From positions 29,330 to 93,329 of the forward strand of contig DIXM01000016.1 of NCBI GenBank assembly GCA_002436025.1: a stretch of DNA of 64,000 nucleotides, given 5' to 3'. Below, in pieces: positions 51,133-61,100 of the stretch; position 1 is the first letter of the stretch, and each line of letters begins with the position of its first letter. The stretch is from a candidate division Hyd24-12 bacterium UBA6080. Lineage in GTDB: Bacteria > Fermentibacterota > Fermentibacteria > Fermentibacterales > JCC-6. The notes under the pieces are model-generated. The model was not told the origin of the DNA. It saw nothing but the letters and a program-made list of their open reading frames with translations, and did not search any database. The position numbers and the translations under genes were made by a program.

Positions 51133-52398
51133 TTACTCAACGGAGTCCCGGGCTTCCCGCCTTATAAATGAGGTGAACACGACAAGGGCAGCACCCTGGA
51201 ACACAACTGAGAAGATCACCATGGGCACGGGACCGAACCGGTCGTAAAGAAGACCGATGATTGCGCTTCCGACGAACCAGCAGAAGCCGAACGCCGTGTT
51301 GAAGAGCCCGAAGGCCCTGGCCCTCTTCTCCTTGGGTACCCTGTCACCGATGGCCGCCTTCAGTATGGATTCCTGGGTGCCCACACTGATACCCCAGAGA
51401 GCCATGCCTCCGATGATCGCCCAGGATGGGCCGAGGAAGACCATCGGCGCAGTGAACAATTCGGCGATAAAGAGCCCCAGGAGCGCCCTCGCACCGTAAC
51501 GGTCGTAGAGCTTCCCGAACACCAGGGCGGCGGCGGCATCAACGGCCATGGCCCCGGAGTAAAGCAGTGGAATGGCAGCCTCGGTAAACCTGCCGGTCTT
51601 CAGAAGGTGCAAACCGATCAGGGGGAAGTCGGTTATCCCCACAGCAAGCAGACCAGAAGCTGCCACGATCATCCAGAAGCCCCTGGAGTATCCCTTCATG
51701 CGAACTTCGGGAGTGGCCCGGTCAAGTTCAAAGAGCTGTGGGCGGGGAAAGAAGAACCGCGCTCCCACAGTAATGAAAACAGCAAGCCCGGCCGGTATGA
51801 ACAGAAGCAGAAGCCCCCGGCGGTACTCGGCAAGAGCGGCCCCGTCGGGACCGGAGAAAAGCAGCAGGGAAAACAGAGCAGGCCCCAGGAAGGCCCCGAT
51901 CTGATCCATTGCCTCGTGCAGCCCGAACCCGAAACCGCTCCCGGTCTGTTTTGACGCGAAGGAGATCACGGCATCGTGGGCCGGCTTCCGTATGGCCTTG
52001 CCGACCCTTTCCAGAAACAGGAAAACAAGCGCCAGCTTCCATCCACGCACGAAGGCCAGCATGGGCAGCGAGCAGAGCTGCACCACATAGCCTGTGATTA
52101 TCAGAAGCCAGTACTTGCGGGTCTTGTCCGCCACAGTACCGGATACAAGGCGAAGGGCGTACCCTATGAACTCGCCGAACCCGGCGGAAAGGCCCAGGGC
52201 AAAGGCGCTGGTCCCAAGCAGTCTTATGTACTGCCCCACCACGCTCCGGCCGCCCTCGTAGTTCATGTCGGCAAAGAGACTTACCACACCCAGAAGAACA
52301 ATGAAAGCCACCGCTTGAGAACGGCCCAGCTTCGCCTTCACCGCCGATACCCCCCGCAGAAAGAATTGAACGAACGACTTATTCTGCGCAAACCCCAA
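51133..52398 (-). CDS. Major facilitator superfamily transporter
   Basis: The protein has 421 residues with about twelve transmembrane helices. The loop 2-3 signature reads SGTVADKTRKYWLLIITGY, and the second half repeats it as GKLYDRYGARALLGLFIAEL. The substrate cannot be told. The frame opens at TTG 52398; a GTG at 52341 with a better ribosome site would remove 19 residues. Confidence 0.85.
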   Translation of the reverse strand: MGFAQNKSFVQFFLRGVSAVKAKLGRSQAVAFIVLLGVVSLFADMNYEGGRSVVGQYIRLLGTSAFALGLSAGFGEFIGYALRLVSGTVADKTRKYWLLIITGYVVQLCSLPMLAFVRGWKLALVFLFLERVGKAIRKPAHDAVISFASKQTGSGFGFGLHEAMDQIGAFLGPALFSLLLFSGPDGAALAEYRRGLLLLFIPAGLAVFITVGARFFFPRPQLFELDRATPEVRMKGYSRGFWMIVAASGLLAVGITDFPLIGLHLLKTGRFTEAAIPLLYSGAMAVDAAAALVFGKLYDRYGARALLGLFIAELFTAPMVFLGPSWAIIGGMALWGISVGTQESILKAAIGDRVPKEKRARAFGLFNTAFGFCWFVGSAIIGLLYDRFGPVPMVIFSVVFQGAALVVFTSFIRREARDSVE

Positions 52399-52476
52399 CA
52401 GGGGTCAAGAGCACCCTTTCACCGAAGCTCCATGAACATTTCAACTTCCGCCGAACCGCGCGACAGAATCCTGGCA

Positions 52477-53013
52477 TCAGCTGACGGATACTTCCAGGTG
52501 GATGTCCTCCGGCTCAAGCCGGAAAAGCTCGGCATCCAGTTCCTTAACCGGTCTGGCTCCCCGCTTGATGTAGAAATCCACCGTGTTCTTTGATTCCGTG
52601 GCGGAGATGTAGAGGCGGTCCGCCCCGATCCTCGACGCCGCACGAAGGCACATTCCCATAAGCTTTGAAGCGATCCCCTGCCCCCTGTGTTCCCGGCTCA
52701 CGAAGAGAATATCCATCTTGCAGTACCGGTGCAGATTCCCCCGGAACCTGTTCTCGAGGGAAGCAACTCCTGCAAGTCGTCCGCCCGAGAATACGCCATA
52801 GACCCATCCGCCGTTGGCCAGAAGCCGCTTCTGACGGGGGATGATGGCCTCGAGCTCATCCGGTTTGAAGCCCTTCATGTCGTAGTTCACTGCCACTTCG
52901 AGAAGTGAGCCGTCCAGGAGCCGGTAGATCGAATCCACCTTTTCGCTCCGGTCAATCCCCCTGATCAGATCGATCTCGGACAAGGCAAGTTCACGGTATT
53001 CCATCAGCTCCAC
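52477..53013 (-). CDS. GNAT-family N-acetyltransferase
   Basis: The protein has 178 residues. The acetyl-CoA motif is ILFVSREHRGQGIASKLMGM, followed by ATESKNTVDFYIKRGARPV. The substrate is unknown. It begins with MELMEYRELALSEIDLIRGI. Confidence 0.82.
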   Translation of the reverse strand: MELMEYRELALSEIDLIRGIDRSEKVDSIYRLLDGSLLEVAVNYDMKGFKPDELEAIIPRQKRLLANGGWVYGVFSGGRLAGVASLENRFRGNLHRYCKMDILFVSREHRGQGIASKLMGMCLRAASRIGADRLYISATESKNTVDFYIKRGARPVKELDAELFRLEPEDIHLEVSVS

Positions 53014-53105
53014 CCCTCAAAGAAAGAAAGCATCAGAGAATAAGGGCACAATCTGCTCCAGCACATCCTGAAAGGCAAGGGCAGAAAAGAAGGTATTCAG
53101 GCAAA

Positions 53106-53441
53106 TCAGTATATGCACGCATCCAGTATGGACAGTACTTCGGAAAGCAGCTCTTCACCGGCATGTTCTATCAGCTTGGCGGAGCGGGAACGGTAGTCAA
53201 CTGATTTGACCTGCTCAACCATGATAAAGCCCGTCAGCCCGCTGCCCTTAGGGATTGGCACATGGAAGGGAAAACCCCGCTCAGTGTTCGTAACCGGGCA
53301 AACGATGGCCAAACCAGTTCTTTGATTGAACAGCTCCCTGCTGACCACCAGTGCTGGGCGACGCCCCTTCTGCTCATGACCGGATTGCGGATCGAGTGTG
53401 ATCGAGATGATGTCTCCCTGCCTTGGGACAAACCCATTCAT
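53106..53441 (-). CDS. mazF: Toxin, MazF/ChpB family
   Basis: The protein has 111 residues: RQGDIISITLDPQSGHEQKG, RRPALVVSRELFNQ, VCPVTNT and IMVEQVKSVDYRSR, the complete MazF pattern. It starts one base inside the antitoxin stop (TAATG). It is clearly different in sequence from the MazF at 44,786, so the two are not recent copies. Confidence 0.92.
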   Translation of the reverse strand: MNGFVPRQGDIISITLDPQSGHEQKGRRPALVVSRELFNQRTGLAIVCPVTNTERGFPFHVPIPKGSGLTGFIMVEQVKSVDYRSRSAKLIEHAGEELLSEVLSILDACIY

Positions 53442-53689
53442 TACCGGACCTCCCGGCCTGCCGGCTCACCCCAGTCGATTTCACCTGTCTGGTAATCCTC
53501 GGGAATCTCTGCGACAAGATGTTCAAGACTGTGCCTGCCGCGATTCTTCCTGGCAGGTGTGACAATGATGACACCATCCTTCACAAAGACATCCACCTCA
53601 TCACCAACTTCAACCCGGGCTTCGGCAAGCAGATTCTTCGTGAGACGAAGCCCCTGGCTGTTCCCCCACTTCTGGACCCTGGCGATCAT
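53441..53689 (-). CDS. mazE: Antitoxin, MazE/ChpI family
   Basis: The protein has 82 residues: QKWGNSQGLRLTKNLLAEA (AbrB-type DNA-binding hairpin) and an acidic C-terminal tail (DYQTGEIDWGEPAGREVR). GGGAGG lies upstream of the ATG. Confidence 0.9.
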   Translation of the reverse strand: MIARVQKWGNSQGLRLTKNLLAEARVEVGDEVDVFVKDGVIIVTPARKNRGRHSLEHLVAEIPEDYQTGEIDWGEPAGREVR

Positions 53690-53706
53690 GAGTCACCTCC
53701 CATGTA

Positions 53707-53742
53707 TATACGATGTATAGCCTCTTTGACCGAGAGGGTCAA
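53707..53742 (-). promoter_or_regulatory. Promoter and operator of the second mazEF operon
   Basis: On the minus strand TTGACC (53742-53737) and TATACA (53719-53714) are 17 bases apart. The inverted repeat TATAC-GAT-GTATA (53707-53719) covers the -10 box. It is the expected site for MazE autorepression. Confidence 0.7.
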
Positions 53743-53807
53743 GAACACTAAAGGCGTCCCAACCCGATCCTTTTGGGAAAACATCCGGATCCCCGCACAA
53801 AAATGGA

Positions 53808-54359
53808 CTATTGATGAAAGGTACCGAGAAGCGCTGTCCTGCTGAAGGCCACCCCGGGGCATTCAAGGGAATAAAACCCCGCATCCAGCGCAAGCCCGAT
53901 GCTTGAGGCAAAGGATGCCTTTGAAACATGGAAGGGTGGTTCAACAACAAGCAGCCTGCCACCCGGCCGCAGGAGAGACATCATCTCAGAGAAGAAAGCA
54001 CCCTGATCCGGAAGCTCATGGAGCATGTAGAAGGCAAGGGCAAAATCAACTTTCTCAGACAGACCGATCCTGTCGGATGAGCACTTGTGCGTGATGATTC
54101 GCTTCTCAAGGCCTGTGCCTTCGACCTTGCTCCTGACGATCCGAAGCATCCCCTCCTGCAGGTCGCAGGCAAAAACCCTGCCGGACTCTCCCACCAGGCG
54201 CGCCATCTCGACCGAGAAGAAACCCGGCCCGCACCCCGCATCAAGAACCGTCAGACCTTCCCTGATGTATGGAAGAAGTATCCGGCGCGGGTTCTGCAGC
54301 CACCTGCGCAACCGGTTGTCCAGACCGCCGGCCCTTTCAACGGGGCACACACGGCTCAT
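53808..54359 (-). CDS. Class I SAM-dependent methyltransferase
   Basis: The protein has 183 residues: VLDAGCGPGFFSVEMARLVG binds SAM, FACDLQEGML follows strand 2, and FALAFYMLHELPDQ is motif IV. ATG 54359 forms ATGA with the stop of the DUF3795 gene, so the frame's upstream extension is not used. The substrate is unknown. Confidence 0.84.
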   Translation of the reverse strand: MSRVCPVERAGGLDNRLRRWLQNPRRILLPYIREGLTVLDAGCGPGFFSVEMARLVGESGRVFACDLQEGMLRIVRSKVEGTGLEKRIITHKCSSDRIGLSEKVDFALAFYMLHELPDQGAFFSEMMSLLRPGGRLLVVEPPFHVSKASFASSIGLALDAGFYSLECPGVAFSRTALLGTFHQ

Positions 54360-54760
54360 GATGCTCCATAACCGCAGAAAACGCACCCAGCACGATGAAC
54401 GGACAGAACCCCATGGCACTGTGGGCATTCCCACCGCTCCCGCTCACGAAGGACAAAGGCATCGATCCCCTCATCCCGTATCAAGGCCAGGTTCTCAAGC
54501 ATGCTCATGCCGTACCGGGTGCGATATCTTTTATCAAGGTCACGCAGACGGCGACAGGGGGAACCGCACGAACAGAACTCCCCCGCCATCTCCGTACAAT
54601 TTCTGATAATGCAGGAAGCGCAGTACGCGGGTTTTGATGAAGAACTGCGGCAACCGGAACAGATCCTCTTCTCACGCAGAAAACCGCTGCACAGGGCGCA
54701 GTTCATCCCGCAGGGCGCAATCATCTCCGGGACTATGGCGTCAACACTGACCTTTTCCAC
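54356..54760 (-). CDS. DUF3795 cysteine-rich protein
   Basis: The protein has 134 residues with about fourteen cysteines in zinc- or cluster-like pairs: CGMNCALCSGF, CSGCRSSS, CASCIIRNC, CECPQCHG-type spacing and CVFCGYG. The family is uncharacterised. GTG 54760 is favoured by GGAGG just before it; an earlier TTG at 54778 overlaps more of the preceding gene. It is coupled to the methyltransferase that follows. Confidence 0.78.
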   Translation of the reverse strand: MEKVSVDAIVPEMIAPCGMNCALCSGFLREKRICSGCRSSSSKPAYCASCIIRNCTEMAGEFCSCGSPCRRLRDLDKRYRTRYGMSMLENLALIRDEGIDAFVLRERERWECPQCHGVLSVHRAGCVFCGYGAS

Positions 54761-55136
54761 AAGACCCTCCAGGAGCAATCATTTGAAGCCGTTTCAAGAC
54801 CATTCGAACCACAAGGTCGGAAGGGATGGGTCTGGAATTCGGGAACTGCACCGATCCCCGCCCCCGCTTGTACCCCTCAAGCTCGGAAGCGAAGAACCCG
54901 ATGACGGAAGGATGCGGATAGAACCCCACATGCCCCGCATACCCGGCAATCATTATCTGCTGGTCCCTCTTCCCGCCAGGCACCAGGGCAAAGGCCGGGA
55001 TGCCGTAGTTGAAAAGCTCCGATGCATCGGGAGCAGCACGAAGGATGCACTCCCGCACCTCACGGAGGGCAGCTGCGGTATCAGGCGTCTGGGTAAGGAG
55101 GTAGTCGGCGAAAGAAGTGCGATCTTGCTTCCCCAT
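54741..55136 (-). CDS. DUF1801-family protein
   Basis: The protein has 131 residues: FADYLLTQTPDTAAALREVR, APDASELFNYGIPAFAL and IMIAGYAGHVGFYPHPSV, the YdhG/DUF1801 pattern. These small proteins are common in accessory DNA; function unknown. The second of two nearby ATGs (55136) has the better ribosome spacing. The stop overlaps the DUF3795 start by 20 bases. Confidence 0.82.
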   Translation of the reverse strand: MGKQDRTSFADYLLTQTPDTAAALREVRECILRAAPDASELFNYGIPAFALVPGGKRDQQIMIAGYAGHVGFYPHPSVIGFFASELEGYKRGRGSVQFPNSRPIPSDLVVRMVLKRLQMIAPGGSCGKGQC

Positions 55137-55238
55137 CACCATTCCCTCCGAAAAAACTGGTGAGCTCCCAAGCCTGTTCGGGGATTCCTACTGAGCGTTG
55201 CCCGTTGAGCAGGCGTGTATGCCTCTCTTCGTGGCAGG

Positions 55239-55787
55239 TCAATCTCCAAACGAAACTCCCACCTCACGCAGCGGCTTGGTCAGCACTGTCACATCCGTCT
55301 CGACGGACCCCACTTGTTCGTTGAAACATTCCCCGGTCGGAGTGAATCCCATCCTGCGCCAGAATCCTATTGCCGTTGCGTTCACCCCAAGCACCCCCAA
55401 ACGGATCAGCGAGCATTCCGCCCAGCCCGCGATCAAACGCTCGACCGCCATGTAACCGAGCCTTCCGAGACCACAGCCACGGTAGCCCGGAAGCAATACA
55501 AGATCTACGATCACGGCTGTATTGAGTTCAGGGAATCGCCTGAGCAGATCCGCGTAACCAATGGTGGCCCCCCCCGCATCAAGGGCCAGGAAGTACCTGT
55601 CTCCGGGAGCAAGGCCCTTCGGAGCAGAACTCATCTTTATCCGTGCGGCTCCTGGCGGCGGAGGGCTGCCGGTAACCAGCTCGCGATAGTCGGCGGCTCC
55701 CTCCAAAAGGCACTGCAGTTCCTCCTCACCGGCCGGTACGCACTGGATCAGCCGGGGAACCACTTCCATACCATCAGATGCGTTCAT
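55239..55787 (-). CDS. GNAT-family N-acetyltransferase
   Basis: The protein has 182 residues: VIVDLVLLPGYRGCGLGRLGYM is the acetyl-CoA motif and NATAIGFWRRMGFTPTGE the C-terminal element. The substrate is unknown. The layout recalls small-molecule acetyltransferases linked to resistance or stress. Confidence 0.8.
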   Translation of the reverse strand: MNASDGMEVVPRLIQCVPAGEEELQCLLEGAADYRELVTGSPPPPGAARIKMSSAPKGLAPGDRYFLALDAGGATIGYADLLRRFPELNTAVIVDLVLLPGYRGCGLGRLGYMAVERLIAGWAECSLIRLGVLGVNATAIGFWRRMGFTPTGECFNEQVGSVETDVTVLTKPLREVGVSFGD

Positions 55788-55893
55788 GGCCTCCGATTCA
55801 GACGGGCGACAGGAGCCTCAGGGAAATGCATCACCTGAAGCCAAAGGGGCAAGGGTTCGCAGGGTTAGAAGCCCGGATACAGTGAACCGGCGA

Positions 55894-56238
55894 TCACAAC
55901 CCGTCATCTTTGATCGGACCTTCCACCGTATCCAGTATGACCCCGTGGAACTCGGGCAGGAACCATTCCTCGAACAAACCAAGAGTCAGTTGACCAGGCC
56001 ACAAGTCCTCATCGGCATACCACCCCTCCAGCTCGGATTCAAAGAAGAAAAGAAAGTTCTTCTTCAGCCACCTCCGGAGCTTCTCGGGGGTGTCAGCAGC
56101 GTCATCGGCGACAAGGTACACGGTTTTGTCTTCGTTCACGTCTTCCAGTGTCATCTTGGGCCCCTCTGGATCGTTCTCATTGATCCAGCGCAGGGCAGGT
56201 TCCCTGTATCGAAGGATGAGCGCGGTTCTGTTCAGCAT
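55894..56238 (-). CDS. Uncharacterised acidic protein
   Basis: The protein has 114 residues, starting MLNRTALILRYREPALRWIN. It is acidic and rich in aromatic residues (LKKNFLFFFESELEGWYADE; LFEEWFLPEFHGVI). I have the impression of a conserved single-domain family in several phyla, but no function is known to me. ATG 56238 has AGGAGATC upstream. Confidence 0.7.
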   Translation of the reverse strand: MLNRTALILRYREPALRWINENDPEGPKMTLEDVNEDKTVYLVADDAADTPEKLRRWLKKNFLFFFESELEGWYADEDLWPGQLTLGLFEEWFLPEFHGVILDTVEGPIKDDGL

Positions 56239-56408
56239 TTTGATCTCCTGAATACTGAAAGGGTTCTCTCCCCACAATTTATGGTTATCGCCGCTTTCGC
56301 CTTGAATGACTCAATGTGCCAACAGAGGCATGTCCCATCTCAAGAAGCCATGCCTGAATCTAACGGTCACTCCTGTCTACATAGGGAGGCCAGCTCAAGG
56401 CGCGTCCG

Positions 56409-57665
56409 TTATTCGTGCGTTTCCACTATCCGGTCTGACAACAGCCAGTTCATCATTGGGCCAGCCAGTATCGAGGTCAATAACGCCATGACAACGATGG
56501 CCACAAAGATGCGGTCATCAATCACTCCGGTTGCCCGCCCCACGCCAGCCAGGATGATGCCCGTCGCCCCACGGGCATTCAGCCCGAAGGCAATGGCCCA
56601 GGCTTCACGATTAATGGGCATGCGGGCCATCCTGACACCCAACAGCACCCCGAATAGCTTGCTGACCAGAGCCACTGTCAAAAAAACAACAACCAGCTTC
56701 CAGTCGAAGTTCGTGATGAAGTTCGTAGTCATGCCCATCGAGATGAAGTAGATGGGTGCGAAGAAGCTCAGAGCAAAGCGCATGATCACGTCGTGCGCTT
56801 CCCTGTTCTCATCGCCCTGCCCGCTTAATGCCGCGCCGACCAGAAAAGCCCCCAGGAAGGCGTGAATACCAAGGCTTTCCGTAATACTGGCCGCTACCAG
56901 GATGACCACTGCGGTCACAGAGATGAAACCGCTCGGCCAGGTGATGTGCGCTTTGATCCAGCGCATGGCGGGTGGCCCCACCCAGCGGCCCACAACCAGA
57001 AGCAGAATGAACGCAAGCGCGACAAGAACGATGCTCATGGGCAGGCTGGTAGCGCTTACCGAGCCGGACGGGCTTATGTCGCTCAGGATGATGGCGAACA
57101 ATGTCCAGTTGACCAGGTCATCCACGATGGTGGCCGTCATGCACATCGTTCCGATGCCACCGTTCAGCAAACCCAGATCAAACAGGATCCTGGCGAGCAC
57201 CGGGTTGGCCGAATTCGCCAGGTTCATGCCCACGAACAGGGCGAACGCAAAGAGGTGGGACTGAACTGCATCGCCCCAGAAATCACCGGGCACCGCATAA
57301 ACGAGGGCCACGCCCGCCGCAATTGGGACCAGTGTTCCGACCAGCCCGATCAGCGCCGCTTTCCGCCCCAGTTCCCTTAGGTCGGAAACATTTGTCTCCA
57401 GGCCTGCAACAAAAAGGAAGAACAACATGCCCAACTTGATGGAGGCATCACGCACCACAGCAACATTGGCCGAGGAATTGAACAACCACTCAAACACGCC
57501 GGGCGCCAGCAGACCAAAGACTGTTGGCCCCAGAATAATGCCGCCGATCATCTCGCCCAGCACAGAAGGCTGTTTGATCCGACGCATGAGTTGCCCGAAT
57601 ACAAGGGCAAAGCCCAGCATCACCGAAATCTGAAGCGCGAACTTGACAAACTCCAATGAAGTCAT
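56409..57665 (-). CDS. Cation:proton antiporter (CPA2/Kef type)
   Basis: The protein has 418 residues with about twelve transmembrane helices. Characteristic segments are VLGEMIGGIILGPTVFGLLA, LFFLFVAGLETN, TATIVDDLVNW (ion-binding aspartate pair) and FLVGAALSG. There is no C-terminal TrkA-N domain, so it is likely a Na+/H+ rather than a K+ efflux type. AGGGG lies upstream of the ATG. Confidence 0.86.
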   Translation of the reverse strand: MTSLEFVKFALQISVMLGFALVFGQLMRRIKQPSVLGEMIGGIILGPTVFGLLAPGVFEWLFNSSANVAVVRDASIKLGMLFFLFVAGLETNVSDLRELGRKAALIGLVGTLVPIAAGVALVYAVPGDFWGDAVQSHLFAFALFVGMNLANSANPVLARILFDLGLLNGGIGTMCMTATIVDDLVNWTLFAIILSDISPSGSVSATSLPMSIVLVALAFILLLVVGRWVGPPAMRWIKAHITWPSGFISVTAVVILVAASITESLGIHAFLGAFLVGAALSGQGDENREAHDVIMRFALSFFAPIYFISMGMTTNFITNFDWKLVVVFLTVALVSKLFGVLLGVRMARMPINREAWAIAFGLNARGATGIILAGVGRATGVIDDRIFVAIVVMALLTSILAGPMMNWLLSDRIVETHE

Positions 57666-58125
57666 GGTTTTCCCCTGAAAGCCAGATTTCTACTGGCGGA
57701 GAAGTTGGTTGTCGCAAAGCAAGCGTAGCCTGCAATGGCTTCCCAGCGCCATTCTGCTTAATTTAACCCTTGCAAAGCCTGTTGTCAGCATGACAAGCCG
57801 ACAGCAGTGAACTCAACGCTGAATCCATGTCGGTTTTCCAGCAGGCTTCATGTATGCCAACCCAGCGGTTACAGATGCGAAAGATCCACGGGTTTGAATG
57901 CGGTGAGGTGGTCCGGCTGAACGGCTCCCTCTTCTATTCAGCTCGCAGTGCGCTTTCCGTCAGATGTCAAGAGACACCCATCAAACTGGTCATTCCGTAC
58001 TTTAACCCCTTACGGAACATCGTGCTTATCTGTGTCAATCAGATGAATGCCCTGCACATCAGCCGCTGCGCGAAGCGGAGAGGGCAAAACCTGTTGGTTG
58101 GCGGCGCAGGGAGTGTTCCTGTTGT
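57666..58125. other. Gene-free spacer between antiporter and kinase
   Basis: No frame here reads as protein on either strand. A stem-loop is formed by GTTGTCAGC (57781-57789) and GCCGACAGC (57797-57805) with a seven-base loop and no T-run. It may end transcription of the kinase. Confidence 0.4.
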
Positions 58126-61100
58126 TCAGTCCGCCAAGAGGATTTCCCGCAGTTTGCGTGCGAGGTCTTCACGCTTGAACGGCTTCAACAGGAACTGAAC
58201 GCCCTCTTCCAGCACACCATGCTGGGCGATCACTTCGGCAGTGTAACCGGACATGAACAATATCCTGACGCCCGGTTTGATTGCGTTGATGCGTTTGGCC
58301 AATTGTCGACCATCCATCCCAGGCATGACTACGTCCGTCAGCATGACATGGATTTCACCCGGATGCCGTTCCGCAATTCTCAGGGCTTCCCCCGGGGTTT
58401 CAGCCGTCAGGACTTTGTAGCCAAGTGCTTCAAGGAAGGTGCGGCAAATCAGGCTCACCGCTTTCTCGTCCTCCACAAGCAGGACAGTCTCACCATGGCC
58501 TGTTGGCGCTTCCGCCATGGCGGCTGCCGGTGTTTCAAAAGCGTCTGACGCAGCCTGCGGCAGGAACGCTTTGATTGTGGTTCCCCTGCCCGGTTCGCTG
58601 GCGGCGTGGATGAAGCCGTTGTTCTGTTTGACGATGCCGTACACCGTGGCCAGCCCGAGGCCCGTGCCATCGCCGAGGCCCTTGGTGGTGAAAAAAGGCT
58701 CGAAGACCTGCCCCAGAGTCTCCTGGTCCATTCCACAGCCATCGTCGCTTACCGCCAAAAAGACATACATGCCGGGAATTGCTTCCGGGTGGCTGGCGCA
58801 GAACTCGGCGTCAACCAGGATGCTTCCGGTTTCCACGGTGACCTCTCCCACATCGGCGATGGCGTCCCGCGCGTTGACGCACAGATTGGCAAGTATCTGG
58901 TCAACCTGGGAGGGGTCGATCTTGACCGGAAGAAGCTCAGCGCCGGGACGCCATGTCAGTTTGATATCCTCGCCGATCAGCCGGTGCAGCAGTTTGAGCA
59001 TACCCGTAACGGCGTCGGTGAGGTTCAGGGTCTTCGGCGCGATGGTCTGCTTCCGGGCGAATGCCAGGAGTTGGCGGGTGATCTCGGCCGACCGCTTGGC
59101 TGAGCTCGTGATCTCGTCAAGCAGTTCATGGATCGGATGTGTGGGCTCGATTCGATCCCGGCACAGTTCGACGTTGCCCATGATGATCATGATGAGGTTG
59201 TTGAAGTCGTGCGCCACGCCGCCCGCCAGACGGCCCACCGCTTCCATCTTCTGGGCCTGGCGAAGCTGGTCTTCAAGTCTTCGTTTGTCCTCCTCGGCCA
59301 TCTCGCGCTCGGTGATGTCCTCGGAGATGCCCAGCAGATACTTCGCATTCCCGTCGGCCCCCTCGATGCAGACCTTCCTGGTATGCAGGAAACGCTCGCC
59401 CTTCTTCAGGGTTAGGATCGGTTCCCTTGGGGTGTCCAGCAGCATTCCGCTGGCAAGCACCTCCCTGTCCTGGGCCACTAAACGGGCGGCCTGCCCGGGA
59501 GGGAAGAGGTCCAGGGCGTTCTTGCCCAGCAGGTCCCTGCGGTGGTAGCCCATGAGATCCTCGCCGGCCTTGTTGAACATGATGAACCTCAAATCCTGCG
59601 GTTCTTTAAGGAAGACCGTGAGCGGAATGTTTTCGACGACCGACTCAAGGAGTTGTTTTGATTCGTGGAGCTCCACCTCAGCCCGTTTGCGTTCGCTCAA
59701 TTCGGTTTGAACCTGTGCATAAAGCAGTGCATTCTGCCTGGCACTCGAGATGTGCAATGAAAGCGCTTCCAGCAGTTTCAACTGGTCTTCCGTAAAGGCA
59801 TTCAGGCGGTAGCTCATAACCTGGATCACCCCGCTGACACGGTTGCCCGTCTTGAGTGGAACGATCAGCGCGGAGCGAATGATGTCTTCCTCTTCGTCTG
59901 GAAGTACGGTCTCGACTGTGTTGGTCTCGGCGTTGACATAGTAACTGGTGCTGGTCGATCTCAACAGCGCCTGAAAATCGGGAACCAACATGGGCTGGCC
60001 GCTGCGGATGACGATGCTCTGCGTGCCTTTGCCTTCCTCTTCCAGCGGGATTGGTGGGAAACCGCTGACATCCAGCCACTTGTTATCCATCCAGTAGGCG
60101 CAGCATGTGATGAGTTTTGTTTCAGGGTCAAAGTCTGAGATGGCAAAACCGTCGTTGGGCGCATTGGCAGCCATGAACTCGCACAGCACTTGATAGATCT
60201 CATCCTTGTCCAGCGTCTGATTCAATCGATGGCTCGCATCATGCAGAAGGCGCAGTTGCTCGCTTTGCCGGCGGTTTTTCTCTTCCGCCAGCTTGCGCGC
60301 AGTGATGTCTATTACAATGCCCGCAACAGTAAGGGGTTTGCCTTGCAAATCTCTTTTTTCAATGCTGCCAACATCATAGAACCATTCGTATCTGCCCTGT
60401 TTTGTTAATATTCTGTATTCAACTTCATACTTTCCGGCTGCTCCCGCCAAATGCGCCCTCATTGCATTCATTGCCTTGTCATGATCGTCTGGATGCACAA
60501 GCGCCATGAAATCTTCGTAATGATGGAAATCTTCTGGAGCATAACCGAGCATCTCTGCTTTTCGTTCATCGAAAACTACATGGCCTGCGCTTATGTCCAT
60601 TTCCCACCAGGCCAAATTGGCGGTTTTCATGCTGAGCTTGAGCCGCGCAGCGTAACTCGAAACAGTTTCCTCCGCCTGCTTGTGCGCGGTGATGTCGATG
60701 CCGATGCCCACCAGGTAGGGATGGCCTTCTATCACCATTTGCCGGCCCGTCATCAGGAGCCACTGGAACTTGGGTCCGCCGCGGAGGAGGACCCGGCCTT
60801 CGACGGTATCATCCACACCGGTCTGCAACACTTTCTCGATCCGTGCTTGAACGAGCGCGCGGTCGTCCGGATGGATGGTGTCGATCGCAGGGAAGCCGGC
60901 GATCTGGTCGTCGGGCTTGCCTACGATTACGTCGCGCTGATAGGCGTTCCAACGCACGTAGTTGCCGGCTTCATCGAGCACGTAGAACGCGCCGGGGATG
61001 CTTTCGATGATGCTCTCGGCAAGCTGCTGCGAAGCGCGCAGGGCCTCCTCCGCCTGCTTCCGCGCGGTGATGTCGTACCCGCTGGAGCGTGTACCGAGTG

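Noticed and set aside
45493..56238. Integron cassette array
   Set aside because: Intergenic regions lack the RYYYAAC ... GTTRRRY attC frame, and neighbouring genes overlap.
57827..58198. Plus-strand frame of 123 codons between antiporter and kinase
   Set aside because: No family pattern, and it runs into the end of the kinase gene; probably chance.
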